Assembly: GCF_020687805.1 (NCBI RefSeq)
Contig: NZ_JAJEWQ010000001.1
Span: forward strand, 589,135 to 653,134
Source of the DNA: Planctobacterium marinum
GTDB lineage: Bacteria; Pseudomonadota; Gammaproteobacteria; Enterobacterales; Alteromonadaceae
Direction: 5' to 3'
DNA length: 64,000 bases
The translations under genes and the position numbers were made by a program. The notes under the pieces were generated by a model. The model worked only from the letters and a program-made list of their open reading frames with translations, had not been told where the DNA came from and searched no databases. Below are positions 9,410-18,563 of the stretch, one piece after another. The stretch's first letter is position 1; every line of letters begins with the position of its first letter.

Positions 9410-10228
9410 TTATTCGAACTTTCTGGCCCGCTTAGTTTCGATTGTATCAATATAGGCATGCCATGAGGCATAGCCAATTAACGGCATGGTAAACAGGAAA
9501 CTACCAAACCCAAGAATATAATCCAGCGTAATGCCGACAACAAAACCAAAAGCAACACAGGTAAATATAAAGCCACCCCAAATAGCCATGACTTTTTTGT
9601 TGACCCACACAGCATTCATACTGGTCATTACTGCAGTTGCCAGATCCACCTTGCGCTCCATTAATATAGGTTGGGTAAACGCACTAATGAAAAACACCAG
9701 TAAGGTAAAGCCAGCCCCCACCAAGGTTCCTACCGTCAGGAAGGGAAGCAAGTTTTCTAAATTGTCTTCCAGATAAGGCGGGTACAATGCATGTATCAAT
9801 GCGGCCACTCTCAGCCAGAAGATCATCAGCACCATCAGCAATATTCCAAATGCCCATTCGTTCACGGCGTTGCGGGTAATTGCTTTGATACTGTGCCAGA
9901 TACTGGGAACGTGATTTTTCTCCAGCTCCCAGGAAACATCGTACAGCCCGGCAGCTAAAAACGGGCCAATTAACATAAAACAAACCAGGGCGGGTAATAT
10001 TACAAGGTGCCACCCGGTTTGCTCCACGAGGTATGCAATAAACCAAGGTACAATGGCAAACAGCAAGCCGAAAAAGGCAGTAATGTGTGGGGCTTTCAGC
10101 ATATCTTTCAGCCCCAGGCGTAACCATTTAATGGGGTCGCCGTAATCTAACTCTTTGCAGCGTATTACTCGCGCAATTTTACTGTCTGTGATGGCATTTT
10201 GCGGTTGTTCCTCAAACTTATGCGACAT
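9410..10228 (-). CDS. DUF2189 family integral membrane protein
   Basis: This 272-aa protein has about six hydrophobic helices, for example AFFGLLFAIVPWFIAYL, LVILPALVCFMLIGPFLAAG and IWGGFIFTCVAFGFVVG. The N-terminal cytosolic segment and the GPFLAAGLYD stretch after helix 2 match the DUF2189 family of predicted inner-membrane proteins, whose function is unknown. It follows a second membrane-protein gene by 8 bp, so the two form an operon. Confidence 0.85.
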   Translation of the reverse strand: MSHKFEEQPQNAITDSKIARVIRCKELDYGDPIKWLRLGLKDMLKAPHITAFFGLLFAIVPWFIAYLVEQTGWHLVILPALVCFMLIGPFLAAGLYDVSWELEKNHVPSIWHSIKAITRNAVNEWAFGILLMVLMIFWLRVAALIHALYPPYLEDNLENLLPFLTVGTLVGAGFTLLVFFISAFTQPILMERKVDLATAVMTSMNAVWVNKKVMAIWGGFIFTCVAFGFVVGITLDYILGFGSFLFTMPLIGYASWHAYIDTIETKRARKFE

Positions 10229-10236
10229 ATATTCTC

Positions 10237-10779
10237 CTAATCTTCCAGTTCTTCTAGTTTTTGGTTTTTCAACGGATTATCGAAGGTCGTATCCTTGCCG
10301 AGGTATCGCGAACCGGCTTCTGTTTGTTGCACAATCTGCTTCGCTTTATCGGCGTGCTCATCATCAGTATATACAAGCATGATAGCTTTGCCATTTTTCA
10401 GCTCATTTTCATAGCGACTAATGCGATAATTTCTGTGACTGATGCCAAAAAGGCCCCCTATCCAACCACCGAACCCCGTCGTCAACGCCAGAACAAAAGC
10501 GGCGTTAACCGCTCCAAATTGCCATCCGTAAGGCTGGGTTTGATACAGGATAACACTCAGTAAAATACCGACAAAAAAGCCCACAATGCCATAACGTACA
10601 GCACTGTGGAGCAAATCACGTTCTTCAAAGATTGATGCCTCATGTATATGATGCCCGGCATAGTCGCGGTTCGTTTCGGTCACAAAGTGAATGTCGTTTT
10701 CTTTGATTCCAGTCGCGACTAAGCTAGATTGCAGCAGATCAGATTTATCCAAATTATTTAACAGAAATTGATGTTGCAT
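10237..10779 (-). CDS. Membrane protein with glycine-rich central hairpin
   Basis: This 180-aa protein has two central membrane helices (about residues 65-85 and 90-115) rich in glycine (GIVGFFVGILL, GFGGWIGGLFG), flanked by soluble domains. The ferredoxin-like N-terminus and the C-terminal KAIMLVYTDDEHADKAKQIV recall stress-associated DUF1269-type proteins, but I am not sure of the family. A GTG 15 bp further upstream could also start the frame; ATG at 10779 is preferred because a strong GGAGG ribosome site lies 8 bp before it. It is the first gene of the operon with DUF2189. Confidence 0.8.
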   Translation of the reverse strand: MQHQFLLNNLDKSDLLQSSLVATGIKENDIHFVTETNRDYAGHHIHEASIFEERDLLHSAVRYGIVGFFVGILLSVILYQTQPYGWQFGAVNAAFVLALTTGFGGWIGGLFGISHRNYRISRYENELKNGKAIMLVYTDDEHADKAKQIVQQTEAGSRYLGKDTTFDNPLKNQKLEELED

Positions 10780-10921
10780 AACAACACCCTCCACTATTGA
10801 GTTAAAACAACCGACATTGGTTAGTTTTTATACTGTCAATTTTAGCAGGCAGTTTAGTTATAGCGTAATTTCTGTACAGAAAATTTGTTTCAGGTCAAAT
10901 TTTCATGGGGAATTTGCCATT

Positions 10922-11437
10922 TCAGACCAGTTTTAACCATGAAACCGGCCCCTGGTGAAAAGCGTTCAGTCGTTTATTGAGGTCGGTGAAAGAATGCACC
11001 GGCTCTCTGATATCACTGAGCATTTCCCAAACAAAGCGATGGCAGTTATTGCTGAATAAATCATAGTTTCGATATTGATAGATGTGTTTTACGGCATTTA
11101 TCTGGGTATTTTCCGAGATCATGGGTGAGCCTGTTGCATCACAAGCAATGTAGGCGACTTCTCCTGAGCGGTCGGCCAGGAATCGTTCCGGACTGATACT
11201 TCTCACAAGGCCATTGCCGTTTAATTCGATAATGCTTTCTTCCACCCATATGCCGGTGTGATCCAGAACGCCATATACTTCACAACAAATAATGGCGCCA
11301 TTAACAGGTTTAACGGTTTGCAGACTACCACCGGGCAACACGTCAGCATAGCCGCGATATTGTGAAACTTTACTGCTGTATTTTATGCCGGCATAGGTGG
11401 CTGCAGCGGCACCTAACCATAAAAGGGGTATTGCCAT
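10922..11437 (-). CDS. LRAT-like (NlpC/P60-superfamily) protein
   Basis: This 171-aa protein starts with a hydrophobic segment (IPLLWLGAAAATYAGIKY) that could anchor it in the membrane. The rest resembles a lecithin:retinol acyltransferase (LRAT) domain: the catalytic-type His in LDHTGIWV and the later cysteine in SNNCHRFVWE match the His...NC pattern of LRAT and permuted NlpC/P60 proteins. Bacterial members are thought to be acyltransferases or thiol hydrolases acting on lipids or peptides; the substrate here is unknown. It is divergent from the oxygenase gene. Confidence 0.75.
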   Translation of the reverse strand: MAIPLLWLGAAAATYAGIKYSSKVSQYRGYADVLPGGSLQTVKPVNGAIICCEVYGVLDHTGIWVEESIIELNGNGLVRSISPERFLADRSGEVAYIACDATGSPMISENTQINAVKHIYQYRNYDLFSNNCHRFVWEMLSDIREPVHSFTDLNKRLNAFHQGPVSWLKLV

Positions 11438-11527
11438 TAGGATGAAATTACATTGACATTAATGAATTATTAATCAGGATATAAGCAACAAGCCAAGATG
11501 AAAGCAAATCCAACTTCGTAAAATTGT

Positions 11528-12391
11528 ATGTCTGACCTACAGGAAGCCACCGAAAAACTGGAACAGTGGATTGCCCAGCAATTGCGCAAAGGGGTAAACA
11601 AGCAGCAACTTTTTTACTATCTGCTAAAAAGAGGGTTTTCTGAATCTGTTGTAGCTGCTTTGCTGGGCGGGTATACGCCACCCACACCAGGCGCGATTAT
11701 TGAGCAACTACCTGACAACATTTCCTCGCAGGCGGATGTGTTCGGCTCTACCGGTTATTTTTATGCTTTATCCAGGCTCAACTTTACACAACAATTTATG
11801 CGTCATCAGATCCGGTGTGACGAACTGCAGTTGTTTGTTGTTCCCAATATACTGGACGCTAAATTGTGCGAGCAACTTATCATTCGCTCAAAACGGCATT
11901 TCGCCCCTTCAAAGGTCATTGGCAAAGCCTATGCGCAAAGTAACTCGGGGCGTACTTCCGACACCGCGCTGGTCAGGGATATTGCCAGGGACATCGAACA
12001 AAAAGTCACGCAGCACATCAGCAAGGTCATGGGGATACACCCTGCTTATTGTGAGCCTTTGCAAATACAGCGCTACGAACCGGGGCAATCTTATCAGAAC
12101 CATGCGGACTGGTTTGACGAACAGCACCCGGGCTACCAGCAAGCGATGAAAGATCAGGGGCAACGCACCTGGACCTGCCTGCTTTATTTAAATGATGATT
12201 TTGAAGGTGGAGACACTTATTTCACTCAGTCGCAGCAAGTGGTCAAACCCGTCGCAGGTGCCGCCTGCATCTGGAACAATTTACAGGCCTCAGGCGACGT
12301 CAACACGCAGGCCTACCACGAAGGTAAGCCTGTCACAAAAGGCAACAAGTTTATTCTCACAGCCTGGTTCAGAGCCCGGCCCTATTTATAA
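11528..12391 (+). CDS. Prolyl 4-hydroxylase-type 2-oxoglutarate/Fe(II) oxygenase
   Basis: This 287-aa protein has a P4Hc domain in its C-terminal two thirds. The iron-binding triad is visible as His-x-Asp in NHADWFD (about residues 196-198) and a distal His in AYHEGKPVTKG, followed by the 2-oxoglutarate-binding lysine of KFILTAWFR. Iron-dependent hydroxylation of a protein side chain is the family activity. Residues 5-45 form an extra helical domain (LEQWIAQQLRKGVNKQQLF...) that resembles small helical adaptor modules. It ends 6 bp from the convergent ybjQ gene. Confidence 0.9.
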   Translation: MSDLQEATEKLEQWIAQQLRKGVNKQQLFYYLLKRGFSESVVAALLGGYTPPTPGAIIEQLPDNISSQADVFGSTGYFYALSRLNFTQQFMRHQIRCDELQLFVVPNILDAKLCEQLIIRSKRHFAPSKVIGKAYAQSNSGRTSDTALVRDIARDIEQKVTQHISKVMGIHPAYCEPLQIQRYEPGQSYQNHADWFDEQHPGYQQAMKDQGQRTWTCLLYLNDDFEGGDTYFTQSQQVVKPVAGAACIWNNLQASGDVNTQAYHEGKPVTKGNKFILTAWFRARPYL

Positions 12392-12397
12392 TGTGGA

Positions 12398-12730
12398 TCA
12401 GGCCTTCGCTTTATGTGCTTTAACCGCTGTACCGGCGATACTCACCATTAACATACTGCCTTTATCGCCAACTATCTGATAATCGATGTCGATACCAATT
12501 ACAGCATTCGCACCGCAACCTCTGGCTTCAGCCTCAATTTCAGAAAAAGCAATTTTACGAGCTTTAGTTAATACATCTTCATAGGCGCCACTGCGACCAC
12601 CGACAATATCTCTGACTGACGCAAAAATATCTTTGAACAGATTGGCGCCCATTACCGCTTCGCCGACGACAATCCCGTAATAGTGTTCAATCTCATATCC
12701 CTGTAATTCGTGTGTGGTGGTTACTATCAT
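12398..12730 (-). CDS. ybjQ: YbjQ/UPF0145 family protein
   Basis: This 110-aa protein has the family hallmarks: [14 protein letters not shown] at the start, [15 protein letters not shown], the GGRSGAYE loop, and a closing [12 protein letters not shown] strand. YbjQ proteins form beta-sandwich oligomers; their function is unknown, with a heavy-metal link suggested only by annotation. The start ATG overlaps the HIT stop by 4 bp (ATGA), so it is the last gene of astE-HIT-ybjQ. Confidence 0.93.
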   Translation of the reverse strand: MIVTTTHELQGYEIEHYYGIVVGEAVMGANLFKDIFASVRDIVGGRSGAYEDVLTKARKIAFSEIEAEARGCGANAVIGIDIDYQIVGDKGSMLMVSIAGTAVKAHKAKA

Positions 12731-13149
12731 CCTGGTTCTCCTTGTGTGTATTCGATAAATTGTGAGATTAACGCTGAACTGGCGTCCTGACTATAGGGTT
12801 TCGCAGGAAATTTACCCCATACCGGTGCAGGCCAGGCTTCATCATGACTAAAGCGGCCAATATGGTGTACGTGAAGTTGCGGGACCACATTACCCAATGC
12901 CGCCACGTTGAGTTTATCGGCGTTAAGCTCTGTACTTAAAAAGCGCTGTGTAAGAGCCGATTCAAACCAATACTGCCGGGCATCTGCGTCGGATAACTGC
13001 ATCAACTCGGTTAACCCTGCAACTCGAGGCACCAGAATAAACCAGGGGTACCTGGTTTCATTCATTAAAAGTACCCGGCATAACGGCAAGTCCTTTACCG
13101 TAAAACAATCTTCCTGCAGACGCTGATGCAGTGTAAAAGGCTTGTCCAT
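12727..13149 (-). CDS. HIT-domain protein
   Basis: This 140-aa protein belongs to the histidine-triad family of nucleotide hydrolases/transferases. The signature LHVHHIGRF carries closely spaced histidines, a slight variant of the canonical H-x-H-x-H motif. It begins immediately after the astE stop with no gap and overlaps ybjQ by 4 bp. The substrate is unknown. Confidence 0.9.
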   Translation of the reverse strand: MDKPFTLHQRLQEDCFTVKDLPLCRVLLMNETRYPWFILVPRVAGLTELMQLSDADARQYWFESALTQRFLSTELNADKLNVAALGNVVPQLHVHHIGRFSHDEAWPAPVWGKFPAKPYSQDASSALISQFIEYTQGEPG

Positions 13150-14190
13150 TTATTTATCCTTCAGGCTGGTAGGAACGACTGTCAGTAACGCCCGTTGCCC
13201 TAAAGCCACCCTGGCATTAGGAAACACAATCGCTTCGCCATCCTGTTCTGCCCGGTACTCCGCGCCAGGCTCGGAAGCCAGTAATGTTCCTTTGGGATAA
13301 TCAGTGAAATTGGGGGTATCGTCTTCAAAGTGAAGTACAAATTCCGGTTTGTGGCGATTGATTATCTGATTGACCCGATAAATGTGAAACTGCGTTTCGT
13401 CGAATTCAGGTAATGCGACTTCTGACTCTGTTGCCCAGCGTTGCAACATTCGTTTTGCTGCGGCAAAACGCGACATGTCGTTTTCACCAAAGGGGCGCAC
13501 TTTACCCAATTCCACTGTAAAGGCGTCAGCATGAAAATGTTTGCAACTGAAATAACTAAAGGTTGTTGTTGGCGATTCGGATAACAGAATAGTGGACACG
13601 CCACATTGCTGTAAAAAGACCAATTGTTCCGGATTTCTTGCCCGGCCGTGAGTAAAGGGATATACCGCAAACTTTTCGTTTTTAGAATCCCGAATCGCCG
13701 TGTGTAGATCATAATGATAGCGCTGTCTGCCGCCTGGCACCGACAGGAAGAAATCCCTGACCCTTTCTTCCAGGTGTTTGGCGCGCTTTCTTTCCGGGTT
13801 GCTATCTACCTGAGGATTACTGTGTTCGCCATCAAACAAACGATTCATGTTTTCATGAACAAATCGCTGTGCAATATCCATAGCGGGTAAGTTGCCAAAT
13901 AACACAAGCAGACGATGGGCTAATTGCAGTTCTTCGCGCAGTACCGCCTGAACAATATCGTCACAAATTTCGATTGGCGCAGTTTCGTTGCCGTGAACAC
14001 CACAGGAATAGACAATATCTTTCGCCCCATAATTTGCAGGCTCAAATTGAATGACACCTTCAGAGTGAATCTGCACAGTCGTTTGATTGGACAAGGTAAA
14101 TTGCAGTGGATGAGCAAATAATTCGGGCGATTTTCTGGATAACTGCAGAAAGTTACCCTGTGCCAGTAAAAGATCGATGGTTTTGGACAT
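13150..14190 (-). CDS. astE: Succinylglutamate desuccinylase
   Basis: This enzyme hydrolyses N-succinylglutamate to succinate and glutamate, the last step of the arginine succinyltransferase pathway. The 346-aa protein has the zinc-binding GVHGNETAP motif near residue 65 and the later YDLHTAIRDS with a further zinc-ligand histidine. No other ast genes are in the window; instead HIT and ybjQ follow. Identification is firm at family level. Confidence 0.93.
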   Translation of the reverse strand: MSKTIDLLLAQGNFLQLSRKSPELFAHPLQFTLSNQTTVQIHSEGVIQFEPANYGAKDIVYSCGVHGNETAPIEICDDIVQAVLREELQLAHRLLVLFGNLPAMDIAQRFVHENMNRLFDGEHSNPQVDSNPERKRAKHLEERVRDFFLSVPGGRQRYHYDLHTAIRDSKNEKFAVYPFTHGRARNPEQLVFLQQCGVSTILLSESPTTTFSYFSCKHFHADAFTVELGKVRPFGENDMSRFAAAKRMLQRWATESEVALPEFDETQFHIYRVNQIINRHKPEFVLHFEDDTPNFTDYPKGTLLASEPGAEYRAEQDGEAIVFPNARVALGQRALLTVVPTSLKDK

Positions 14191-14307
14191 AATAATGTAG
14201 GGTATTTATTTTTTTAGTCTTTGATAGCGCAATAATACAGGAATGCAAAGGCTTTTATAAGACGGGGACCAGCAAGAATGCCCGGTTTGGCTTGTCAGAT
14301 TTGACGT

Positions 14308-15621
14308 TTAGGCTCGTTCGGTAAAAGCGTAGGAGCCCCCCACACTGATATCAGTGTGCAACAAAGCGATAAAATCCTGCATTGGAACAGCCTGAGAAAA
14401 CAAATATCCCTGGCCTGACCCAATTCCCAGTTCCCGCAAAATATGCAGGTGTTGTAACTCTTCGATACCTTCCGCTACGACATTACAGGACAGCGAATCG
14501 GCAATCACTTTTGTCGCTTCGACAATGGCTTTATTTACCGGATTTTCCAGTAACTGCATGATAAAGGTTTTATCGATCTTGATGGTATCGATATCCAAAT
14601 CACGAATGTATGCCAGGTTAGAATAGCCTTTGCCAAAATCATCGATAGCAATTTTGGCTCCCAGACGCTTTGCAGCCGCAAGTTGTTGATTCACCATCAG
14701 TGAGTTAGACATAGCTGCATCTTCGGTCAGTTCCAGCTCGATACGACTTAAATCAATACACATATTTTCGCTGTATTGCTTTAAGCGGTGAACAAACTTA
14801 TCGTCGTACAATTGCGTCGGTGAAACATTGACCGCGAGATTGATATCAAACCCTGCGGCCTGAAAATACAACAGGCTATCAAACGCTTTACGCAACGCCC
14901 AATACCCCAGTTCATTCATCATATTGTAGGATTCAGCAGCGTCAATGAGGGCCCCGGGAAACAATACACCGTCTAACGGGTGATGCCAGCGCAACAGACA
15001 TTCAGCCCCAATGATCTTAAGTGTTTTAAGATCAATCTTAGGTTGAAAATAAAGCTCCAGTTCGTCATTTGCGAAAGCGCGTTTTAAGTCAGCCTTTAAG
15101 GCCAGAGCACGCCCACCTGTGTGCTTTTTTTGCGTCAGTGAGACAATTGCGAAATTATCGTATTTGTTGCCTTTAGCTTGTTTTAGTGCGGTTTCTGCAC
15201 CTGAAAAGAGTTTATTAACGTCGCGATTTTCATCCGGGTTAGACACTGCGCCTACGTTGAAATCGGCGATAAAGGCGTGATCACCAATGTGAATTGGCGA
15301 CTTAAAATGTTCGTTGAGTCGGGTGTAAAAGCTGTTTAACTGGGTTGTTCTGTGTTGCCCCGGAAATACCAGACCAAAGACATCACCACTGACCCTGCCC
15401 ACTTCAGCATCAAAAGCAAAAATTGACTGAATGCGTCGAACAATTTCAGACAAAATATAATCACCCGCTTTGTAGCCAAAGCTGGTGGAAACGTCCGAAA
15501 ATCTGACAACATCAATAATGAACAACGATACCTGTTCGTTCTGGTCGATTAAGCTTTGCACTTTCTGCAAAAAAGCATACCGACTCGGAATCTCAGCAAG
15601 CACATTGTGAATAACACTCAT
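14308..15621 (-). CDS. Cyclic-di-GMP phosphodiesterase with degenerate GGDEF and intact EAL domain
   Basis: This 437-aa protein has no membrane segment. The N-terminal GGDEF-like domain (about 1-155) has VSGDVF where GGDEF is expected, so cyclase activity is unlikely. The EAL domain (about 180-430) keeps the catalytic set: ECLLR, NVSP, ELELTED, DDFGKGYSNL, the lysine of TIKIDKTF, and VAEGIE. Hydrolysis of c-di-GMP is therefore the probable activity, with the GGDEF-like part perhaps sensing GTP. It is a single-gene unit downstream of glgP on the same strand. Confidence 0.92.
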   Translation of the reverse strand: MSVIHNVLAEIPSRYAFLQKVQSLIDQNEQVSLFIIDVVRFSDVSTSFGYKAGDYILSEIVRRIQSIFAFDAEVGRVSGDVFGLVFPGQHRTTQLNSFYTRLNEHFKSPIHIGDHAFIADFNVGAVSNPDENRDVNKLFSGAETALKQAKGNKYDNFAIVSLTQKKHTGGRALALKADLKRAFANDELELYFQPKIDLKTLKIIGAECLLRWHHPLDGVLFPGALIDAAESYNMMNELGYWALRKAFDSLLYFQAAGFDINLAVNVSPTQLYDDKFVHRLKQYSENMCIDLSRIELELTEDAAMSNSLMVNQQLAAAKRLGAKIAIDDFGKGYSNLAYIRDLDIDTIKIDKTFIMQLLENPVNKAIVEATKVIADSLSCNVVAEGIEELQHLHILRELGIGSGQGYLFSQAVPMQDFIALLHTDISVGGSYAFTERA

Positions 15622-15673
15622 AGAGTACGACTGAACCTCAAAAAACCAACAGGGAATTTAGCGCTTTTTTAAT

Positions 15674-15707
15674 CAAAAAAAAAGCCCTGACACAATAATC
15701 AGGGCTT
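15674..15707 (-). terminator. glgP terminator
   Basis: On the minus strand AAGCCCTGA, loop TTATTGTG, TCAGGGCTT runs into nine T residues. It lies about 95 bp after the glgP stop and insulates the EAL gene. Confidence 0.9.
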
Positions 15708-15799
15708 AATTCTGTAAAGTATCGCGTAAACTTGCTTAACGCCTTAGTTTAAAAGGTGTTATATAAGATACTTGTCTTACTTTCACCTGCGTTTTTGGG

Positions 15800-18334
15800 T
15801 TAAGAAGTTACCTTACAACTGTCTAATTTCCAGATTTTAGACACATAATCACGGATAGAGCGATCTGAGTTAAATTTACCCATGTTCGCCGTATTGATTA
15901 TGGCCATCTCTGCCCAGCCAGCTTTATCTCTGTAGGCCTTGTCAACCCGACTGTGTGCCTCTGAATAAGACTCGTAATCCGCCAGTGCTAAATAGGCATC
16001 GCCGTGATCCAATAAACTACGTTTTATGGAAGATAATTCACCAGGCTTACCCGGGGTAAAGTAATCGGTATCCAACCAATCCAGAACCGCTTTAATTTCA
16101 GCGTTCTGATAATAGTGATCGTGTGGGTTATAGCCTTTTTCACGCAGTGCATTGACTTCATCCACTGTCAGTCCAAATATAAAGATATTATCTTCACCTA
16201 CCTCTTCGGCAATCTCAATATTAGCGCCATCCATAGTACCGATAGTCAGGGCACCGTTTAACGCCAGTTTCATGTTACCGGTTCCGGAGGCCTCTTTACC
16301 CGCGGTAGAAATTTGTTCTGACACGTCAGCCGCAGGAATCATTTTTTCTGCCAACGAAACCCGATAGTTTGGCATGAAGATCACTTTAAGTTTGCTGTTT
16401 ACACGCTTATCGGCATTGATGCGTTCTGCCACCTTGTTAATGGCATAAATGATGTCTTTTGCCAGTTTGTAGCCCGGTGCCGCTTTAGCGCCAAAGATAA
16501 ATACTCTTGGGTGCATATCGTAGTCCGGATTTTCCAGCAGGCGACGATACAATGCCATGATGTGCAGCAAATTCAGATGTTGACGCTTATACTCATGCAA
16601 ACGTTTGATTTGAATATCAAAAATGGCATCAGGGTCAATGGTCTCACCGGTCAAACGCAATACTTCTTCTGCCAGCGCGACCTTATTGCGACGTTTAATT
16701 GCCATAAATTCATTCTGGAACTTTTTATCTTTCGCAAATTGGTTTAACCCGGTTAATTTATCCAGGTGTACCGGCCAGTCAGTACCGATTTTGTTGTCAA
16801 TCAGCGCAGACAACTCCGGATTACAGGCTTTAAGCCAGCGTCGCGGGGTAATGCCGTTGGTGACGTTAGTAAATTTGCCAGGCCACATTTGATCAAATTC
16901 AGGGAACAGGTTGGCTTTCACTAATTTAGAGTGAATTTCGGCAACGCCGTTTACTGCAAATGAACCGACAACGCTTAAATGTCCCATGCGGACCATTTTC
17001 TCATTGCCTTCTTCAATAATCGAAAGCTTGGTTTTAATCTCTGCCTGCCCCGGCCACTTAGCATCGACTTCCTTCATGAATCTGTGATTGATTTCATAAA
17101 TGATCTCAAGGTGACGCGGCAAGATTTTCTCAATCATTTTAGCCGGCCACTTCTCCAACGCTTCAGGAAGCAATGTGTGGTTGGTGTAGGCGAATACTTT
17201 TGTGGTCATACTCCAGGCGTCTTCCCAGGGCATTTCAACGCGATCCACCAGGATACGCATCAGTTCAGGGATGGCGATCGCCGGGTGAGTATCGTTCAGC
17301 TGAATAACAACCTGCTCGGCAAAGCGGCTCCAGTCGTTTCCATGGGCGCGCTTGTAGCGTCTTACGATATCTTTCAGTGAACAGGCACAGAAGAAATATT
17401 GCTGAATTAAACGCAGCTCTTTACCCGCTTCGGTCTCATCATTGGGGTACAGTACCTTGGAAATGGTCTCTGCCTGTACCGTTTCTGAATGAGAGTCGAT
17501 ATAACCTCCGGCATTAAATACATCCCAGTTAAAGTAGTCAGATGACTGACTTTGCCACAATCTCAAAACGTTGACGGTTTTACCTTCATAGCCCACTACC
17601 GGGATATCCCAGGGTAAACCTTTAACGATGGAACCCGGGTGCCATTCTTTTTGAATTTTGCCGTTTTCGCCGTATTTAGTCTCTACGTAACCGTATAAGG
17701 GAATTTCCTGGATAGACTCAGGACGGCAAATTTCCCATGGATTGCCGTAGTCACGCCAACTGTCTGGTCGCTCAATCTGTGCACCATTTTGGATCTCCTG
17801 GCGAAACAGGCCGTGCTCGTAATGCAGACCATAACCAATCGCCGGAAACTCCAGTGTCGCCAGTGAATCGATATAACAGGCTGCCAGTCTGCCCAGGCCG
17901 CCATTACCCAACGCCATATCCGGTTCTTCTTCCATGATATCCGTCAGATTAATGCCCAGTTCCTGTAAGGCTTTGTCTGTATTTTCAAACAATCCCAGGT
18001 TATGCATATTGTTGGACAGCAATCTGCCCATTAAAAATTCTGCCGAAAAATAATGTACCGCGCGGGTATCATTAAAATAATGCGTTTTTTGCGTGGTACG
18101 CAAACGCTCTAATACCTGCTCATTAATGGCTGCACAAACGGCTTTCCACCAGGCGTGATTATTCGCTTTGTTCTCATCTGTCCCCAGGCTGCAATGCAGA
18201 TGACGAACGATTGATTGCTTTAATGCTTCTTTGTCAAACTTAATTTCGCTGCTGACAGGTGTGTTTGGCTTAACCGTTTTAGAAACGGCGGCTTTTTTAG
18301 CTGTAGTTCTTTTTGTCGTGGATCTGGTTGCCAT
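15800..18334 (-). CDS. glgP: Glycogen/maltodextrin phosphorylase
   Basis: This GT35 phosphorylase releases glucose-1-phosphate from alpha-1,4-glucans. At 844 aa it is slightly longer than enterobacterial GlgP. The pyridoxal-phosphate lysine lies in [11 protein letters not shown] at about residue 689, and the EASGTGNMK signature is intact. The first 30 residues are a lysine/threonine-rich, low-complexity extension ([17 protein letters not shown]) not needed for the fold. Ribosome site GAGG precedes the ATG. A TGCATACGTATGCA-like operator lies 161 bp before the start, which links the gene to the alpha-glucan locus at 41-56 kb. Pgm, which uses its product, is immediately upstream. Confidence 0.96.
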   Translation of the reverse strand: MATRSTTKRTTAKKAAVSKTVKPNTPVSSEIKFDKEALKQSIVRHLHCSLGTDENKANNHAWWKAVCAAINEQVLERLRTTQKTHYFNDTRAVHYFSAEFLMGRLLSNNMHNLGLFENTDKALQELGINLTDIMEEEPDMALGNGGLGRLAACYIDSLATLEFPAIGYGLHYEHGLFRQEIQNGAQIERPDSWRDYGNPWEICRPESIQEIPLYGYVETKYGENGKIQKEWHPGSIVKGLPWDIPVVGYEGKTVNVLRLWQSQSSDYFNWDVFNAGGYIDSHSETVQAETISKVLYPNDETEAGKELRLIQQYFFCACSLKDIVRRYKRAHGNDWSRFAEQVVIQLNDTHPAIAIPELMRILVDRVEMPWEDAWSMTTKVFAYTNHTLLPEALEKWPAKMIEKILPRHLEIIYEINHRFMKEVDAKWPGQAEIKTKLSIIEEGNEKMVRMGHLSVVGSFAVNGVAEIHSKLVKANLFPEFDQMWPGKFTNVTNGITPRRWLKACNPELSALIDNKIGTDWPVHLDKLTGLNQFAKDKKFQNEFMAIKRRNKVALAEEVLRLTGETIDPDAIFDIQIKRLHEYKRQHLNLLHIMALYRRLLENPDYDMHPRVFIFGAKAAPGYKLAKDIIYAINKVAERINADKRVNSKLKVIFMPNYRVSLAEKMIPAADVSEQISTAGKEASGTGNMKLALNGALTIGTMDGANIEIAEEVGEDNIFIFGLTVDEVNALREKGYNPHDHYYQNAEIKAVLDWLDTDYFTPGKPGELSSIKRSLLDHGDAYLALADYESYSEAHSRVDKAYRDKAGWAEMAIINTANMGKFNSDRSIRDYVSKIWKLDSCKVTS

Positions 18335-18494
18335 TGATTTAAACCTCGTTAATGCACATCTGGTGCTTATTTTTCAGTTCAAAAATGAAAAAACTCTACA
18401 CCGTTCTGTAATTAAATTACATTTAGTGCAGAGTTAACCATGTTTAGATCACAAATTTAAGGGGTTAAATGTTATTTTTTTGTTATTTTTTTAG

Positions 18495-18508
18495 CGCAAA
18501 CGTATGCA
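18495..18508. promoter_or_regulatory. MalR-type operator before glgP
   Basis: CGCAAACGTATGCA matches 12 of 14 positions of the palindrome TGCATACGTATGCA shared with the pullulanase and receptor promoters. It lies in the 229-bp gap between the pgm stop and glgP start, so glgP probably has its own promoter. A LacI-family regulator is the likely ligand, by inference. Confidence 0.6.
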
Positions 18509-18563
18509 TAACAACTCATTAACGCATTTATTAACACCATATTAACACTTGAGAAACCAACCA

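Noticed and set aside
9684..10127. 147-codon frame inside the DUF2189 gene
   Set aside because: Shadow frame with cysteine- and arginine-rich composition and no conserved feature.
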